A DNA stretch of 64,000 nt from contig NC_017954.1 of the NCBI RefSeq assembly GCF_000264495.1, forward strand, positions 1,240,001-1,304,000, in the 5' to 3' direction. Below, piece after piece: positions 16,216-24,598 of the stretch. The stretch is from Thermogladius calderae 1633. Its GTDB lineage: Archaea; Thermoproteota; Thermoprotei_A; Sulfolobales; Desulfurococcaceae. Position 1 is the first letter of the stretch; every line of letters begins with the position of its first letter. Position numbers and translations under genes: made by a program. Below the pieces are notes generated by a model that searched no databases, was not told the origin of the DNA, and saw only the letters and a program-made list of their open reading frames with translations.

Positions 16216-16295
16216 TACTCTATGGTCACTCCAATATCCTATGTACAGGTATAAGCCTGCTTATCGAGAGCCAATGCTAAGCCGGGGGGCGGTTA

Positions 16296-17750
16296 TTGAA
16301 GGGCTACAGGATAGAGGAACACCCTATCCTGAAATTCAGGCGAGGTAGAGTTGTCAAGTTCCGCTTCAACGGTGTAGAGGTTGAGGGTTACGAGGGCGAG
16401 AGCGTTCTAGCGAGCCTCTACGCTCTGGGCTACAGGGTCTTCTCTTACAGCAAGACCGGTAGACCTCGCGGCGCTTTCTGTATGATAGGCAAGTGCTCGA
16501 GCTGCCTAGCCAGAGTCAACGGTGTCCCGAACACCAGGATCTGCGTCGAGCCCGTGAGGGATGGTCTCGTCGTCGAGACCCAGAGCGGTCTACCCGAGAT
16601 CCCCTCGGAAACACACGGCGACGTCTCCGAGGAGGAGATCGAGGCTGATGCCGTGGTTGTCGGTAGCGGTCCAGCCGGTCTCCAGGCAGCCCTGACGCTC
16701 GCTGGACACGGGCTAGAGGTCGTGCTCGTGGAAGAGCACCCCAAGCTCGGTGGACAGCTAGTCAAGCAGACGCACAGGTTCTTCGGTGACACGGCGTACT
16801 ACGGTGGTGTGAGAGGGTTTAAGATCGGTGAGCTACTAACGGAGAAGGTTCGCGCTAACCCGAATATAAAGGTCTTGACCTCTACAAGGGTCTACGGGTT
16901 CTTCGCTGAGGGCTACCTGGGCGCAACAACGGTTACCGGCGAGCCCAGGCACTACCTGATCAAATCGAGGTACACCATCGTCGCCACCGGCGCCTCGGAA
17001 AGGCTCGCGTTGTTCGAGAACAACGACCTCCCGGGGGTAATGGGCGCGGGAGGGGCCCAGACGCTAATGAACGAGTACGGTATTAGGCCAGGGGACAGAG
17101 CTCTCGTTGTCGGGAGCGGTAACGTGGGGTTGATAGTCGCCTACCAGCTACTCCAGGCGGACGTTGACGTGAAGGCGATACTAGAGCTCAGGGACGAGAT
17201 CGGCGGGTGGTTTGTCCACGCAGCGAAGATCAGGAGACATGGTGTTCCAATCAAAACGGGCCGTACTTTGTTGAGAGTGGAGGGGTACGAGAGAGTGGAG
17301 AAGGCCGTGTCCGTGGCCGTTGACAGGGGCTACAATTTGTTGCCTGGCACCGAGGAGGTGTACGACGTCGACTTAGTCCTGCTGGCCGTCGGGCTCCAGC
17401 CGAGCTATGCTCTGCTTAGCCAGATGGGGGCTGTAGTAAAGCACGTCCCCGAGCTCGGGGGTCTGGTCCCCGTGAGGACCTGGAGCATGGAGACCTCGGT
17501 ACCGGGCGTATACGTGGCCGGCGACCTCTCTGGCGTGGAAGAGGCTACAGCGGCTTTCCTCGAGGGAGAGCTGGCAGCGCAGTCGATCCTGGAGAAGGAG
17601 GGGTTGGGGAACGGGAAGAAGGCGGAGGTGCTACACTACCTGTGGAACGTGTACAGGACGAGCCCCGTTCTCGAGAGGGCAAGGAGAGGTAAGTTGTCGG
17701 TGACACTGAGCGAGGACGAGATGGAGCACTTGAGGAGGGGGGCGAATTGA
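16296..17750 (+). CDS. FAD-dependent oxidoreductase, PdhA/HcnB-like alpha subunit of dye-linked proline dehydrogenase-type complex
   Basis: 484 residues, TTG start. Residues about 20-95 resemble a HcnA-type 2Fe-2S domain (GYEGESVLASL, GKCSSC). Then a pyridine-nucleotide disulfide oxidoreductase fold: FAD site AVVVGSGPAGLQAAL near 122-136, second dinucleotide site ALVVGSGNVGLI near 268-279, and GVYVAGDLSGVEEATAA near 405-421. In Thermococcales L-proline dehydrogenase PDH1 the alpha subunit has this architecture and NADH-dye activity. Gene order alpha-ferredoxin-BFD-beta here is the pdhAFXB order. Opine or sarcosine oxidases are the main alternatives. Confidence 0.8.
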   Translation: MKGYRIEEHPILKFRRGRVVKFRFNGVEVEGYEGESVLASLYALGYRVFSYSKTGRPRGAFCMIGKCSSCLARVNGVPNTRICVEPVRDGLVVETQSGLPEIPSETHGDVSEEEIEADAVVVGSGPAGLQAALTLAGHGLEVVLVEEHPKLGGQLVKQTHRFFGDTAYYGGVRGFKIGELLTEKVRANPNIKVLTSTRVYGFFAEGYLGATTVTGEPRHYLIKSRYTIVATGASERLALFENNDLPGVMGAGGAQTLMNEYGIRPGDRALVVGSGNVGLIVAYQLLQADVDVKAILELRDEIGGWFVHAAKIRRHGVPIKTGRTLLRVEGYERVEKAVSVAVDRGYNLLPGTEEVYDVDLVLLAVGLQPSYALLSQMGAVVKHVPELGGLVPVRTWSMETSVPGVYVAGDLSGVEEATAAFLEGELAAQSILEKEGLGNGKKAEVLHYLWNVYRTSPVLERARRGKLSVTLSEDEMEHLRRGAN

Positions 17751-18235
17751 GCTTCCGGAGAACCGGAGTACTGTCCATCGAAGAGCTGGCTAGACTGGGC
17801 ATCATACCACCCGAGGAGAGGGTTAAGAAAAAACCGGTTGCTATGATAGAGTGCCCGGAAGAAGTCCCCTGCAACATATGCGTATCCGCATGCCCATTCA
17901 ACGCTATCAGAAAGGAGACTCTCTACTCCCGCCCTAGGCTGGAGGAGTCCAAGTGCATAGGGTGCGGGGTCTGCGTCGTCAAGTGCCCCGGTCTAGCGAT
18001 ATTCGTGGTCGACCTCCGCGGCGAAGACGCTCTCCTCACACTCCCCTACGAGATGAACCCGCCGCCGGCAAAAGGGGACAAGTGCCTCTTACTCGATAGG
18101 GAGGGGAAGATCGTGGGCGAGGGCGAGGTCGTCAAAGCGTGGTCCTACGACTCGACGTGGGCCGTCACGGTGCGCGTCCCGCGCGATATGTGGCTCCACG
18201 TGAGGGCTATTAAGGTGGTGAAGAACCGTGCTTGA
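17747..18235 (+). CDS. Ferredoxin-like 4Fe-4S subunit (PdhF-like)
   Basis: 162 residues; TTG start overlaps the previous stop by four bases (TTGA). Two cysteine sets: CPEEVPCNICVSACP near residues 39-53 and CIGCGVCVVKCPG near 68-80, typical of a bacterial-type ferredoxin domain. The C-terminal half is a small beta domain (KGDKCLLLDREGKIVGEGEV). It probably passes electrons between the two FAD subunits or to an outside acceptor. Confidence 0.8.
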   Translation: MSFRRTGVLSIEELARLGIIPPEERVKKKPVAMIECPEEVPCNICVSACPFNAIRKETLYSRPRLEESKCIGCGVCVVKCPGLAIFVVDLRGEDALLTLPYEMNPPPAKGDKCLLLDREGKIVGEGEVVKAWSYDSTWAVTVRVPRDMWLHVRAIKVVKNRA

Positions 18236-18506
18236 CGCGAAGAAGGTAATCGTGTGCAGGTGTGAGGACGTAACGCTCTACGACGTCGAGAAGGCCATAG
18301 ACGAGGGGTTGACAGACCTCGAACTCTTGAAGAGGAAGCTGAGGATCGGTATGGGGCCCTGCCAGGGCTCTGGCTGCCTACTGCTAGTCGCATCCGTCCT
18401 CGCGAGGAAGAAGAGGACCCCCGTATCCGAGGTACCCCTCCCGGTTAGCAGGCCCCCGATAACCCCGGTTCAGTTAAAGTTCTTCGCGGGTGGTAAGAGT
18501 GGCTAA
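18228..18506 (+). CDS. BFD-like 2Fe-2S protein (PdhX-like)
   Basis: 92 residues, GTG start overlapping the ferredoxin gene by eight bases. VIVCRCEDVTLYDVEKAIDEG with CxC, then GMGPCQGSGC, gives the four-cysteine pattern of the BFD/NirB-type [2Fe-2S] domain. Equivalent small proteins are found between alpha and beta in pdhAFXB operons. The end overlaps the next gene by 17 bases. Confidence 0.8.
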   Translation: MLDAKKVIVCRCEDVTLYDVEKAIDEGLTDLELLKRKLRIGMGPCQGSGCLLLVASVLARKKRTPVSEVPLPVSRPPITPVQLKFFAGGKSG

Positions 18507-19629
18507 GCGGCTGATCGTAGTAGGTGCGGGCGTGACAGGGCTCATGACAGCCAAGTTCCTGGTCGACAGGGGCTTCAGCGACATTCTCGTCATAGACAGG
18601 AAGTACCCGGGCTCGGGCGGTAGCTTCAGGTGCGCTACGGGCGTTAGGGCGAGCTTCACTAGTAGAGAGCACATTAAAGTGATGCTCAGGGCAATAGACC
18701 TGTGGCCGAAGCTGTCTAAAGAGCTCGGGATAAAGTACTCGAGAGACGGTTACCTGTGGCTCCTGTCGAGGGACAGGGACGTCGAGTTCTTCAGAGAGGC
18801 GGTGAAGTTCCAGAACAGCCTGGGCGTCCCTACCAGGCTCGTAACACCCGAGGAAGTGAGGGAACTGGCCCCCACGATAAACGCGTCTAGTGTTGTCGCC
18901 GCCGTCTACGACCCCATAGCAGGGAAAGCCAGCTGTTTCGACAGCGTGACGAACACGCTTACACACCTCCTAGCCAGAGGAGTCGAGGTCAAGTGGGGTG
19001 TAGAGGCTAGAAAGATAGCGCGCGAGGGTAGAGGGTTCGTCGTCGAGACGAACATCGGCTCCCTTAGAGCCGACAGCGTCCTGGTAGCGGCCGGGGACGG
19101 GAGTAGGAGGTTGCTCGAGACCTTGGGCGTCGACCTGCCGATAAGGAGCCTCCCCAAGCACGCCCTAGTCACGGAGGCGTTTAGACCCGTCTTCAAGCCC
19201 TTGATCATAGACTGGGCCACCTCATCCTACATCGTCCAGCTGTTCAACGGCAACTTCTACATTGGCGCCGACATACCCGAGGTCTACGACACGGTGGCGA
19301 AGGTGAAGCTCGAGTTCCTCAGGAAGGCTGCGAGAGTGTGGACGTCTTACTTCCCTTGGCTTAGAGAGGTCTACGTGCTGAGGTACTGGACGGGGTACTA
19401 CGACATGACGCCCGACCACCACCCCGTAATAGGCCCCGTGGAGGGCCTCGAAGGGGTCTACGTCGCCGCAGGCTTTAGCGGGCACGGGTTTATGATGGCC
19501 CCTGCTGTTGGCGAGGCCCTAGCGTCGTACATACTCGGGGAGAGGCCGCTCGTCCCCGAGTTCGAGAGACTATCCCCTGGCAGGTTCGCGAGAGGGGAGC
19601 TTATAAAGGAGATAGCCGTATTCGGCTAA
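18490..19629 (+). CDS. FAD-dependent DAO-family dehydrogenase (PdhB-like beta subunit)
   Basis: 379 residues, GTG start. N-terminal Rossmann site LIVVGAGVTGLMTAKFL near residues 8-24; C-terminal DAO signature GPVEGLEGVYVAAGFSGHGFMMAP. In Thermococcales the equivalent beta subunit oxidises L-proline to pyrroline-5-carboxylate with FAD. The window offers no proof of proline as substrate; D-hydroxyproline, sarcosine or opines are possible. Last gene of the four-gene operon; moaA follows after 20 bases. Confidence 0.8.
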   Translation: MVRVAKRLIVVGAGVTGLMTAKFLVDRGFSDILVIDRKYPGSGGSFRCATGVRASFTSREHIKVMLRAIDLWPKLSKELGIKYSRDGYLWLLSRDRDVEFFREAVKFQNSLGVPTRLVTPEEVRELAPTINASSVVAAVYDPIAGKASCFDSVTNTLTHLLARGVEVKWGVEARKIAREGRGFVVETNIGSLRADSVLVAAGDGSRRLLETLGVDLPIRSLPKHALVTEAFRPVFKPLIIDWATSSYIVQLFNGNFYIGADIPEVYDTVAKVKLEFLRKAARVWTSYFPWLREVYVLRYWTGYYDMTPDHHPVIGPVEGLEGVYVAAGFSGHGFMMAPAVGEALASYILGERPLVPEFERLSPGRFARGELIKEIAVFG

Positions 19630-19649
19630 AGTAGACCTAGTGGTTTTCG

Positions 19650-20564
19650 ATGCTCGTAGACAGGTTTGGTAGGCCTCTCACGAGCCTTAGGATCAGCGTC
19701 ACCGAGAAGTGCAACCACAGGTGTGTTTTCTGCCATAGAGAGGGCCTCCTAAACTACGAAAGTGAGAGCGAGCTGGGGGCAGAAGACTGGGGCTTCGTGG
19801 CGAACGTCGCGAGCTACCTCGGCATAAGGGACGCTAAGCTGACCGGCGGGGAGCCGCTAGTCCGTAGAGATATAGTGGAGATCGTTAGGGAGATCACGGG
19901 GAACGGGCTGAGCACCTCAATAACGACAAACGGTAGCCTGCTCGACAAGTACGCCAAAGGGCTCGCCGAGGCCGGCGTTGACCACGTGAACGTGAGCCTG
20001 CACTCCCTCAGGGAAGACGTGTTCAAGGCTATAACAGGCGGGGACCTCAAGCGGGTTCTCCAGGGTATCGAGGCCGCGCTACAGTACGGGATCAGGCTGA
20101 AGCTCGACTTCGTCGTATTGACGTGGAACAAGGACGAGGTCGCGGACCTAGTCGAGTTCGCGTCTAAGAGGGGGCTCGAGGTAAACATGATCGAGCTGAT
20201 CCCGCTCGGAGTCGACGCTGAGCTGTACAAGAGGTTACACGTCGAGTTGAGGGGGGTCGAGGAGTACCTAGAGAAGAGGGCGGTCAAGGTCGAGGTCAAG
20301 GAGTTCCAGAGCAGGCCCGTCTACCACCTCGACAACGGCGTGAAGGTCACACTTATTAAAGGCTTCTGCAACCCCGAGCTGTGTGCTAGGTGTACCAGGA
20401 TTAGGTTCACCCCGGACGGGAAGATCAAGCCGTGCCTTTTCAGGAACGACAACCTCGTCGACGCGAGGCCCTACATCCTATCCAGGGACTTCCACGGGCT
20501 GGTCGAGGCGTTCAAGAGAGCTAATAGCCTGAGAGAACCCTACTTCAAGGTAGTCACGAGGTGA
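19650..20564 (+). CDS. moaA: GTP 3',8-cyclase MoaA
   Basis: 304 residues. N-terminal radical SAM cluster CNHRCVFCH (C21, C25, C28), LTGGEPLVRRDI, and the C-terminal second 4Fe-4S cluster set FCNPELCARC plus a downstream Cys (KPCLF) that binds GTP. First step of molybdopterin (here likely tungstopterin) synthesis. It overlaps moaC by four bases. Its C-terminal GG dipeptide, usual in bacterial MoaA, is absent, as in many archaea. Confidence 0.95.
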   Translation: MLVDRFGRPLTSLRISVTEKCNHRCVFCHREGLLNYESESELGAEDWGFVANVASYLGIRDAKLTGGEPLVRRDIVEIVREITGNGLSTSITTNGSLLDKYAKGLAEAGVDHVNVSLHSLREDVFKAITGGDLKRVLQGIEAALQYGIRLKLDFVVLTWNKDEVADLVEFASKRGLEVNMIELIPLGVDAELYKRLHVELRGVEEYLEKRAVKVEVKEFQSRPVYHLDNGVKVTLIKGFCNPELCARCTRIRFTPDGKIKPCLFRNDNLVDARPYILSRDFHGLVEAFKRANSLREPYFKVVTR

Positions 20565-21019
20565 CCGCCTTGAGTATGGTGGACGTCACCGAGAAGAAGC
20601 CGGTCTACAGGGAGGCTGTTGCCGAGGGCGTCATACGGCTTAAACCCGAGACGCTCAGGTTGATCAAGGAGGGCAAGGTAGAGAAAGGGGATGTGCTCGA
20701 GGTGACCAGGGCGGCTGTTGCTATGGCTGTGAAGAAGACCAGCGAGCTCCTCCCGTTATGCCACCCTATCCCTGTCACCCACGTAGAGACCAGCTTCGAC
20801 TTCCCGTCAGACGACGAGCTCAGGTTGACGGTGAAGGTGAAGACAGTTGCTCAGACGGGCGTCGAGATGGAGGCGCTGACGGGCGTCGCGGTGGGCCTCC
20901 TCAACGTATGGGACATGGTGAAGAAGTACGAGAAAGACGCGGAGGGCCAGTACCCGGACACCAGGATAGAGTACATAAGAGTGGTCAGCAAGGTCAAGAC
21001 CTCGCCCTCTTCACCCTAG
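20561..21019 (+). CDS. moaC: Cyclic pyranopterin monophosphate synthase MoaC
   Basis: 152 residues, coupled to moaA. MVDVTEKKPVYREAVAEG, AVKKTSELLPLCHPIPVTHV and VEMEALTGVAVGLLNVWDM are the family signatures, including the catalytic Lys and His segment. Works directly after MoaA. The end overlaps the convergent moaE by 26 bases. Confidence 0.95.
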   Translation: MTALSMVDVTEKKPVYREAVAEGVIRLKPETLRLIKEGKVEKGDVLEVTRAAVAMAVKKTSELLPLCHPIPVTHVETSFDFPSDDELRLTVKVKTVAQTGVEMEALTGVAVGLLNVWDMVKKYEKDAEGQYPDTRIEYIRVVSKVKTSPSSP

Positions 21020-21461
21020 TCTCGTCGCCGATAACCCAGTACTCGCCGTCCTCCCTCACCTCGAGCTTGAATATCGGGGCCTCTTTCTTCACCCTGTCTA
21101 TTATAACCCTCGTAGCTCTGTTGACCTCGTCCCTCCCTCTCCCTGCCGCGACGATGATGACTGTTGCCTCGCCGGGCCTCACCTCTCCCAGCCTGTGGAG
21201 GATGACCACGGCCTCTAGGCTGTTCTTCTCCGCCTCCTCTCGTGCGATCCTCTCGAGCACCCTCTCAGCGACCTCCTTGTAAGCCGTATAGACCAGCTTC
21301 TCGACCTTGAACCCGCCCACCCTCCCCTTGACGACTCCCATGAATACCTCTACTCCGCCGACTTCCTTGTCCACAGCTGTCTTACTCACCTCTTCCAGGA
21401 TACCCTTGAGCCTGCCAGCAATGTCCCCTTCAACCAGCTCGGCTCTCACGATCAACGTCAA
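20994..21461 (-). CDS. moaE: Molybdopterin synthase catalytic subunit MoaE
   Basis: 155 residues. GGVEVFMGVVKGRV (strand and Gly-rich turn), VEKLVYTAYKEVAE, HRLGEVRPGEATVIIVAAG and the C-terminal basic residues match MoaE, which with thiocarboxylated MoaD inserts the dithiolene sulfurs. ATG start overlapping the moaD stop by four bases. Placed tail to tail with moaC, so all four moa genes lie within 2 kb on both strands. Confidence 0.92.
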   Translation of the reverse strand: MTLIVRAELVEGDIAGRLKGILEEVSKTAVDKEVGGVEVFMGVVKGRVGGFKVEKLVYTAYKEVAERVLERIAREEAEKNSLEAVVILHRLGEVRPGEATVIIVAAGRGRDEVNRATRVIIDRVKKEAPIFKLEVREDGEYWVIGDETRVKRARS

Positions 21462-21691
21462 CCACCCGAGGAAGGCGGCAACAGCACTACCCTGTCCCCG
21501 TTGTAGACCACGCGCGACTCTGGTGCCGGCTCGTCGTTCACGAAGACGACGATGCTAAACCTCCTCCTCACCTCGAGAGGGACAAGGGTCTCCACCAACT
21601 CCCGCACAGTGACCCCCTCTCTGAAAGTGTAGCGTCCCTCCCTGACGTAGTCCCCGAGAACCCCGTACGCCTTGATATATACCTCGAGCAC
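21458..21691 (-). CDS. moaD: Molybdopterin synthase sulfur carrier MoaD
   Basis: 77 residues, GTG start. Ubiquitin-like beta-grasp fold ending in LLPPSSGG with the terminal Gly-Gly that is adenylated and thiocarboxylated. Coupled to moaE by a four-base overlap. Confidence 0.9.
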   Translation of the reverse strand: MLEVYIKAYGVLGDYVREGRYTFREGVTVRELVETLVPLEVRRRFSIVVFVNDEPAPESRVVYNGDRVVLLPPSSGG

Positions 21692-21879
21692 GAATCACGC
21701 ACCTGCGACGAGGTTCAACCCCAAGTTGCCAACCATGTCTTTCAAGCGCTTTAAACCCGAGCAGTGGAACGCCCGCTACAACGACTTGGGCAGGACGCGG
21801 GAGGGCCCCTGTTTTCCCAATGCCCAGGCCCGAGTTGATCGGGTCGGTTTAAACGATCTTACGATAATATACGGTAAGC

Positions 21880-21890
21880 TTTTAATTATA
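21880..21890 (+). promoter_or_regulatory. TATA box for the pilin-like gene
   Basis: TTTTAATTATA, 31-41 bases before the TTG start at 21921, at the end of a 229-base gap after moaD. A short hairpin CCCGA-GTTGA-TCGGG lies upstream near 21829; the gap holds nothing else I can support. Confidence 0.5.
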
Positions 21891-21920
21891 GACTGTTAGT
21901 AATTATTTGACGGTGGAATA

Positions 21921-22400
21921 TTGAGGGCAATCGACCCAGTTATAGCCACAGTTATTATTGTTGCGGTGACAATAGCCGTAGCGATCGCTGTAGCCCTCTG
22001 GATGACGGGCCTGGTCGGGGGCTTTACAGGCACCGAGAACCTCCAGATAGTCAACGCCTACGCTCTGGCGACCACAAAACCCGGGCAGGGCTGGAATATA
22101 ACACTCACAGTAAAGAACGCGGGGACGACCACGGCTACGATAGACCAGGTATTCGTGAACGGGATACCGTATGATGCGATTATCTTAACGTCTACTACTG
22201 GTGCCACAACCACTACAGTCCCCGTAAGCTTGGGCGTGAGCCTGCCACTGACTCTCTCGCCAGGTAATAGCACTACAATACAGATTTTCATACCCTTGGG
22301 TACGAGCTCCGCGCTGAGCTTCTCGTCAGGGCAGCAGGTCGAGATCAAGCTACACACCGCGAGCGGCAAGACCTACCCAGTCCAAGTCGTCCTACCTTAA
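21921..22400 (+). CDS. Archaeal type IV pilin/archaellin-like protein
   Basis: 159 residues, TTG start. RAIDPVIATVIIVAVTIAVAIAV at residues 2-24 is an archaeal pilin N-domain: a short leader then a hydrophobic helix, as in Pilin_N proteins processed by a prepilin peptidase. The rest is a Thr/Ser-rich beta domain (WNITLTVKNAGTTTATID) typical of surface filament subunits. Own promoter; no assembly ATPase or platform gene is nearby, so it relies on genes elsewhere. Confidence 0.75.
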   Translation: MRAIDPVIATVIIVAVTIAVAIAVALWMTGLVGGFTGTENLQIVNAYALATTKPGQGWNITLTVKNAGTTTATIDQVFVNGIPYDAIILTSTTGATTTTVPVSLGVSLPLTLSPGNSTTIQIFIPLGTSSALSFSSGQQVEIKLHTASGKTYPVQVVLP

Positions 22401-22463
22401 CAGTAAATTCTGAACCCCGATACGTTTTTACAGATTTTTAATAACTCCTCGAGACATACTCCT

Positions 22464-23024
22464 ATGGGGTGCTTGTTGACCGACGACCGATGCCTAATGA
22501 TAGCCAGGTTCCAGCCGTTCCACTACGGTCACTTGAACGCGCTAAAGTTCTGCTACGAGAGGTTTGGCGAGGTCGTGGTCGTTGTCGGGATGGCCAGCCA
22601 GAGCCACACGCCGGAGAACCCCTTCACGGCGGGCGAGAGGGTCCTGATGATCAGGGAGAGCCTTAAGTGGAGTGGTCTACCGCTAGACAAGCTAATTACA
22701 GTAACGCTCCCGACACTAGAGGTCAGCAGGGTTGCCGTGCACTACGTCAAGCTCTACAGCCCCCCGTTCAAGCACGTCGTGACGTTGAACCCCGTCATAC
22801 AGAGGATATTCATGGAGGAGGGGTATACGGTGGTGGAGCCCCCCAGACTGGCGAGGGAGAACTACAGGGGTAGTATCATAAGGAGGCTCATAGCCGAGGG
22901 GAGGAGTGAGTGGGAGCAACTGGTTCCGCCACCCGTTGTCGACGTTATTAAGAGCGTTGACGGTGTAGAGAGGATCAAGATGCTCTACAGAGAGAGGCTG
23001 CCCGGCTACTACGCGACCGTGTAA
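22464..23024 (+). CDS. nadM: Nicotinamide-nucleotide adenylyltransferase NadM
   Basis: 186 residues. ARFQPFHYGHL near 14-24 is the HxGH nucleotidyltransferase motif; GMASQSHTPENPFTAGER near 47-64 and the C-terminal YRGSIIRRLIAEG match archaeal NMN adenylyltransferase, which makes NAD+ from NMN and ATP. The usual first Gly of GRFQPFH is Ala here. ATG start. The YkgJ-like gene follows after ten bases. Confidence 0.92.
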   Translation: MGCLLTDDRCLMIARFQPFHYGHLNALKFCYERFGEVVVVVGMASQSHTPENPFTAGERVLMIRESLKWSGLPLDKLITVTLPTLEVSRVAVHYVKLYSPPFKHVVTLNPVIQRIFMEEGYTVVEPPRLARENYRGSIIRRLIAEGRSEWEQLVPPPVVDVIKSVDGVERIKMLYRERLPGYYATV

Positions 23025-23034
23025 GGGGTAGTAC

Positions 23035-23697
23035 ATGAAGTTCGTGTGCACACTCTGCGGCGACTGTTGCCGGGCGAGCCCCGTAAGCCTACTGCCTCAC
23101 GAAGACGTCATTCTCAGGGAATTAGCGGAGACACTCGAGCTACCTTACAAGAGCTACAACGGGTACTACATGTACGACAGGGTATCGGGCTACAACCTGG
23201 CCTTCAGCTACGTGATGGACTTGGTAGACGGGAAGTGCCCTTTCCTCTCGGGGAACCTCTGCAGGATACAGAACATCTACAAGCCATTCATATGCCGTAG
23301 CTTCCCCTACATTCCGAGACAGGTCAAGTACAACATCGACTCCTACAACCGAGTCGTCTACGCCACAGTTGAGTACGGGCTCAGCCTGATGTGCCCTGTC
23401 ATAAAGAAGGACAGGAGCGTACTGGAGAAGTACAGCGAGCTGAACCCTGGGATACTCTCAGAGTACATGCCCTACGAGTACGACGCGGCAAACGAGATGG
23501 AGCGTATACGGAGCCTATTCCTAGCACTGCTCTCCACGCTCTGGAGGCTTGGGGTTGTAGAACTCGAGCCCGGGAGGCCCGGGGCACCCGTCTACAACCT
23601 CTACTTGTTCCTGACGCGGCACTACCCCGACCTACCACACATACTCAAGGTAGACCAGGTTACAAAGAGGCTGGCGGAGTTGAAGGCCTATGAGTGA
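23035..23697 (+). CDS. YkgJ-family Cys-cluster protein
   Basis: 220 residues. CTLCGDCCR at residues 5-13, then CPFL, LCRIQNIYKPFICRSFP: the cysteine pattern of the zinc/iron-chelating YkgJ domain (PF03692), proposed to bind Fe-S or Zn. Function unknown. The last codons overlap birA by eight bases, so nadM, this gene and birA form an operon of cofactor-related genes. Confidence 0.8.
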   Translation: MKFVCTLCGDCCRASPVSLLPHEDVILRELAETLELPYKSYNGYYMYDRVSGYNLAFSYVMDLVDGKCPFLSGNLCRIQNIYKPFICRSFPYIPRQVKYNIDSYNRVVYATVEYGLSLMCPVIKKDRSVLEKYSELNPGILSEYMPYEYDAANEMERIRSLFLALLSTLWRLGVVELEPGRPGAPVYNLYLFLTRHYPDLPHILKVDQVTKRLAELKAYE

Positions 23698-24598
23698 GCA
23701 GCCGGGTATAGCCGAGCTTCTGCTCCTAGACCTGCTAAGCGCGAGGAGGAGCGTCGGATTAAACGAGCTATCGGGGGAGCTGGGACTCGAGGGGGAAGAA
23801 GTCCTGAGGCTTGTCGAGAAGCTATCGAGGAATTACATCATCAGGCTAGAGGGGGGTAAAGTATCGTGGTTCAATGGAGACAACCCTAGGGCTTTCAAAC
23901 CCTGGGGCTGGATGCTGCAGTACAAGGTAGTCACGGGTTCGACTATGACGGCGGCCAGGCACCTCAACCCTTGGAGCATAGTAGTTGCGGAGTACCAGCT
24001 GGCTGGGAGAGGGAGGTTTGGTAAGAGCTGGGTAAGCTCCCTGGGGGGCCTCTGGGTCACCTACAAACTGAGGGTCTCTCCAAGGGCCGCTTCGATATCG
24101 TCCCTGGCTGTCCCCCTGTACGTGATCGAGTCCCTCGAGAAAGTCAGTAATAATACGTTCAACGTGAAGTGGCCGAACGACATAACTTTCAAGGGGAGGA
24201 AGGTGTCCGGTGTACTCCTCGAGGCTGAGTCGATAGGCGAGGACATTGTACTCTACGTGGGGGTAGGGATCAACGTGAACAACGACCCCCCTCTACCCAC
24301 CGCTGAGTCCCTCAAGAACGTCACGGGCGAACTCGTGCCGAGGAATAAAGTCCTGTCTGTCTTAACGAGCCTAATTTCCAGAATCGAGCACTACGCTAGG
24401 AGGCCCGAGACCATAATGCACAAGTACACGAGCAGGCTGGAGACGCTAGGTAGGAGGGTAGAGGCAGAGACCGAGGAGGGCACTGTTGAAGGCGTTGTGG
24501 AGGACGTTGACGAGCAAGGTAGGTTAGTCTTGAAAACATACAGGGGCGAAGTCCGGCTCGAGCCTTACAGAGCGAGGAACGTCAGGTACGTCGACTAG
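23690..24598 (+). CDS. birA: Biotin--protein ligase BirA with N-terminal HTH
   Basis: 302 residues. Residues about 1-60 are a winged-helix-like domain (RSVGLNELSGELGLEGEEVLRLVEKLSR in two pieces), then the ligase core: GSTMTAARH, AEYQLAGRGRFGKSW near 100-115, KWPNDITFKGRKVSGVLLEAE near 161, and a small C-terminal SH3-like domain. It biotinylates a carrier protein and, given the HTH, may repress biotin genes. Overlaps the convergent TldE gene by four bases. Confidence 0.92.
   Translation: MSEQPGIAELLLLDLLSARRSVGLNELSGELGLEGEEVLRLVEKLSRNYIIRLEGGKVSWFNGDNPRAFKPWGWMLQYKVVTGSTMTAARHLNPWSIVVAEYQLAGRGRFGKSWVSSLGGLWVTYKLRVSPRAASISSLAVPLYVIESLEKVSNNTFNVKWPNDITFKGRKVSGVLLEAESIGEDIVLYVGVGINVNNDPPLPTAESLKNVTGELVPRNKVLSVLTSLISRIEHYARRPETIMHKYTSRLETLGRRVEAETEEGTVEGVVEDVDEQGRLVLKTYRGEVRLEPYRARNVRYVD

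Noticed and set aside
21672-21899. 75-residue open frame upstream of the pilin-like gene
   Set aside because: Overlaps the moaD start on the other strand, has atypical composition and no ribosome binding site; the real promoter lies inside it.
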